The notes beneath the pieces are model-generated. The model saw nothing but the letters and a program-made list of their open reading frames with translations, searched no databases and was not told where the DNA came from. Below, in pieces: positions 60,001 through 64,000 of a stretch of DNA of 64,000 nt. Origin of the DNA: Nomia melanderi (lineage: Eukaryota > Arthropoda > Insecta > Hymenoptera > Halictidae). Location: assembly GCF_051020985.1 (NCBI RefSeq), contig NC_135000.1, positions 8,205,001-8,269,000 on the forward strand, written 5' to 3'. Position 1 is the stretch's first letter. The number at the start of each line of letters is the position of its first letter. The position numbers were made by a program, and so were the translations under genes.

Positions 60001-63000
60001 ACCGTCGGTGCCTGTCGCGAGCCGAGAAAAACGTTTACCTGCGGCTCCGCCGAAAGTTCCAGCCGCGAACGCAACCGTGTCCGCCCTCGGCCGCGAAAGG
60101 GCCCGGTGTAAATAATAATCGAGCGGACAGAGGAAATAGGTTAGGGTGGCCGCGGCGACGGCACTCCCACGAGCGCGGATAGTCGGATTTATTCCCGGTG
60201 CCCAGGCTGGATCCGTTTTAAGCATTCGCGTACAAACGCGTTTACGGGCGGAACAATTAATTTAATGGCGTTATTTATGTGCTTGTAACGCACCGTCCGC
60301 ACTTGTTTCAAGTTTATTACAATTCCGCCGGTAATAAGGGGGTTATTAAACGTGTACAAGTGAAAGAAAACACGAAAACCGGCGTGTTCAGCGGTAAAAC
60401 TCCGCTCGGATCGGCCGTACCTAACGAGGTTACATTCTTTATTGCCGGTCGGACGGACCCGGGGGATGCTAAGCGGGAGAAGAAGCACAACCCGGGGATC
60501 GTAATACCACAAAATTATAATGACGCGAAATTAATTCAGTTCCGCGAAGCGCGGCGAACTGCTAGTTAATTATCGGAAATTCGCCTTTGTTCCTAATTAG
60601 CTTATATTGCTTTCCCTTTGCTTTCGGTGAAATTGTCGGAAGGATGTGATTACCACAAGGAAAAAAAAGCCGGCCCGCGAATTTAATGATACCGACTTAA
60701 TTCACGGCGGTTAATTACGACCGGAAACACACAGAAATCGCGGGCTCGGTTACCGCTCTACGCAAGCAAACGCCCTTTGCATGGAAACTTTGCCTTCGGG
60801 GAAGCTTCTTTCCCGATTAAAGGAAACTTCCAGACTTCCGGGACTAATTTTTTCCAAAAATTCTTTCAACGTTCTTCTCGATCGAAGTCACGATATCTAT
60901 AGTTGCGAAATAAGAAGAAGGTGTCCTTCCGTGCGAGTCCATTTTGATTCGGTGATTCGAAGATGTTACTTAACTTCTTAGTTACAATTTAATTTTACAA
61001 GATTAATTACGTCATGCTTTAACGACGAGATTAACACGTTTCTTAGATGTTTGACAGTAATAAGAGTCTTTTACATTTCGGATAACACGTACTCCTTCGA
61101 AAATAAATACGAATTCATTATTGTAGTTATAGTAATTATATGTTTTTATTCGATATCGGTCATTTTGTACGTTACAATTGTGTCCAAGCAATTCAGTCGT
61201 CAGTACCGCGTCATTTATGTTCGAGGAATAATAAAAAAAAAAGTCGACGAATAACAATTTTAATGGACCGAAAACATTTCTGCTCGCGAAATCATGAAAA
61301 AATGTCTGTTTTCCGGGGGTTAATTGCCGCGGGTATTCCGAAATTCAGCGTTTCCGGTGAATCTTCGACGCGGAGTGCCCGCCGGTGTCAATTTGCGTCG
61401 ATCGATCGGAAAACTGTGTCCTCCGCGACGTCAATTTGCGTCAGTCGCGCTTCCCGGTGACTCCGATCCCCGCGAGACGGCCAGGCGCGATTTAAATGCC
61501 TCGCGGACGGTAACGAGCGAATAATTAATTGTTTCGAACCGCGGGATCCAGATTATTAATTAAGTAAACCGGCGGGAAGACACGCGACCGTTTTCGCTCA
61601 GTGGCTCGTGACACGGGGAAATAACGATAAACCGCGTACGATAACAGTACGCCCGACAATTTAACCGGCAATAGATTCTTCGGGTACCTAGGAAAGTACC
61701 TTTCAAATCGGAAACACGATTAATTCGAAGCCTCAGGGATTGTAACGATATCAAAGCGCAGTCGTATTGGATAGAAAGTTCGGAATATTCGAAGCTTCTG
61801 CGAAGGATAGATGAGTATTAGGTTGTCCTATAATATTAGTTATTCAAATATATCACTTTCCAGTCTTTTGCTTATAAAACGAAGGTGTCCAAGTGTTTTA
61901 ATAATAGTGTTCATCAGTATTAAAGCTGAATCCGTGTCATTAAGAAATTTACATTCTCAACGTTAACTAGCTTCCCAGAATTCGAGGCAAATCCGATTTT
62001 CTCGTATTCGCTATTGAACCTACCTTGACAAATTTCCTTTTACAATTCCTTCAAAAATTCTCCAGTTTAACATAAACTCAATTATTCACACATCCATCAC
62101 AAACATACTTCCAACACTACCGTTCCAGTTTCGAGAGAAACTAGCAAATAACTCACTCAAATTGCCCTATTAATTTTAATCTTAGTAACCGACATTCCAA
62201 TACTATTTCCCCTCGTCACGAAAGAGACAGTAATATTACAGGCAGCTGAAAAAAATCCCCTGGCGGTCAATGTGTGAACAGTTTCGAGATACAGGAACCG
62301 TCCTCTCGGGCTCCCACGGGCGCAGTCACTTTTCCACGTTCCCCTCGAAAATTTCCATGGTCCTTCTTTCGCTATTGGTGACGAAAAGGGGCGTCGCGTC
62401 GCGTCGCGGCGTCGAGGCGTCGCGGAACAGGAGCGTCGACGAGAATGGCGTGGGAGGCGAGCGCGAGACTTAAGGGCTTTACTCGCGTCGAATTCCAAGC
62501 GTGCTCGCGCTACCTGCCTGGAATATCCTCTCGTTATATTTCCGCCCGGCCACCCTTCTCTCACCCCCCCTCCCCCTCCTGTTCGCAGCGCTCCGCGTCA
62601 CCCGTTGCACTTTCTCTCCGCGCCTCTCTTCATCCGTCTCTCCGTCTCTCCTCTGTCCGCTTGACGCCTGAGCGATATTTTATTTGCAAAGAGCCTGCAG
62701 GTTGCCGCTCGCTTCTTATCTTGTGTGCACAGGAATTTCTCCTTGGTAGCGCAGAGATTTCGCTGGGGGACGGGGAGCGGGGCGGGGACGCTGTGAATCA
62801 CGTTTTGTTCGATTCGCGCGATTTTGATGACTGTTTTCGGCTTGTTTCGGAATCGGTCGCCTGGAAAATTCCTCGTTTTCGCGGCAACTTCGCGGAGATA
62901 CAGCGATGCTTGGAAGTTCCGATCTGATCGTTTTTCAAGCTTTTCCTACGCGATAAAGGCTTTGACGCTGTTTCTACCGAAGGAAAGACAGCTCTTCAAA

Positions 63001-64000
63001 TTTGAACATAATCGTTCTTCCTCAATTGAATTTTGGATATCTCATATAGTTAATTCTGTAACTGGAAAGATCGACAAGTCAATTCGGAATATACGACCAA
63101 TGTAAGAAAGAATTTTAAGTGAAAATTTCAGGTACTTTGACACTTTCGATAGTATTAAGAAGTTGTTGTTATGAATTTATTATTATTGAGAAAACTTCAT
63201 AATATCCCTATAATGTATACAAAATGTAATTAACAAATAGTTAGCTCTATAACCTTTGTCTAAGCTCTTTCTAACACTGATACTTTTTAAGTTATCGAGT
63301 TTCGTCCAGAAAACGGCTGCACTGTGCAACGCAGAGAAAATAATCGGATGGACTTTTCATCCGAGCTGTGTATTCCGACTCTATTCTCGCGGGCCATTTG
63401 TTTTCCTTTGGATCCGTTTCGCGCGTTCCCCTTTCCCGTCCTTTGGTCTCCTCGCATGCCCCCCCTATTTTCCTTTCGCCTCCGACATCCCTTATCGCAT
63501 GTTTATACATCATCACCGAGTTAGAAAATGTTGTGAGAAAACCTACTTTATTAACATTCCTACGGGAACAAAGGTATTATTATCCGACTCCCGTTTCTTT
63601 AAATCGGGACATTTTCATTTCGCGTAGAAGTTCCCAGTCTGTTACACGCTCTGTTATTATATATTAACCCCCGCGTTACCATTCTTTCTGCAATTATCCT
63701 ATTTAAGTATTATCCTCGGCAATTATCCGGTTGAGAACACAAAGAATCCTACGTTCGTCGTGAGTCTGTTCAAATATTAATGTTAGCCAGAGGGTAACAT
63801 TTACTTTCAGAAACATATATTTGTTTTAAACTGATTCGGGTCCATTTTTGGAAAAAAACGAGTTAACGGTAGAGTCAGCGAAATATTTACGCACTAGCTA
63901 AAAATAATCGTTTATGTTCTTCGATGGTTATTGTATTATTGCACAATAAAATGTAACGGGTTCACGGTTTTATAAACATAATCGATTGGCGATTGCCAGT
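57011..64000. other. No identifiable gene
   Basis: Largely unique noncoding DNA. Short CAGGTCC-type direct repeats occur near 57285-57320, and a CpG-rich stretch with GCGTC repeats at 62390-62900 carries a 160-codon frame without domains. No element ends were recognised except a faint D-like start near 62115. Confidence 0.45.
62391..62424 (+). repeat. GCGTC simple repeat
   Basis: GGCGTCGCGTCGCGTCGCGG then CGTCGAGGCGTCGCGG; same pentamer family (reverse strand GACGC) as at 17009. Confidence 0.75.

Overview
The window looks like nuclear DNA of an insect, most likely a hymenopteran. There are no operons or dense genes. Long AT-rich tracts alternate with CpG-rich ones, the splice signals are of animal type, and short non-autonomous transposons flanked by TTAA are abundant. 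The bee/aculeate assignment is an inference from this general character, not from a diagnostic gene. Nearly all long open frames are stop-poor frames in CpG-rich DNA and overlap frames on the other strand.

I can support one protein-coding exon strongly. It is a 118-bp internal exon on the minus strand (29838..29955) with good splice sites, encoding the segment before the first membrane span of a rhomboid-family intramembrane protease of the RHBDL1/RHBDL3/rho-4 type. A second, weaker coding exon (minus, 54628..54788) lies next to a CpG-rich, promoter-like block at about 55.24-55.50 kb. Its splice phase fits the rhomboid exon, so both may belong to one minus-strand gene spanning at least 25 kb, with most of the window being its introns and upstream DNA. 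This linkage is inference. I did not find the EF-hand exons or the catalytic GxSG/histidine exons.

The clearest content is a population of TTAA-bounded miniature inverted-repeat elements (piggyBac-type target site) of about 80-320 bp. I group them by terminal sequence: A (TTAACCCTTTGCACTC), B (TTAACACGTTGACTGCC), C (TTAACCCTTTGCGGACGAA), D (TTAACACTAGAACTACC), E (TTAACCAGTTGTTT), F (TTAACCCCTTGG), G (TTAACACTAGGTTTACG), H (TTAACCTCTTAAGG), and two families seen only as left ends (5106 and 51675). Most families carry their own short dyad just inside the terminal repeat. They insert repeatedly into each other's TTAA sites, giving nested sets (10676-11156, 52970-53407, 53571-54500) and head-to-tail chains sharing one TTAA (15617-16590, 35280-35724). 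No transposase gene is visible, so they would have to be moved in trans.

Other structure: three two-copy tandem duplications of about 205-290 bp (7.4, 14.5 and 19.1 kb); four degenerate arrays with an 8-bp period (11.8, 24.9, 37.3 and 39.3 kb); a 21-bp array that stays open as a 7-residue repeat (42.9 kb); a roughly 32-bp array (36.4 kb); one non-TTAA element with a perfect 21-bp inverted repeat (48833-48970); and several microsatellites. The remaining stretches hold nothing I can identify and are listed as such.
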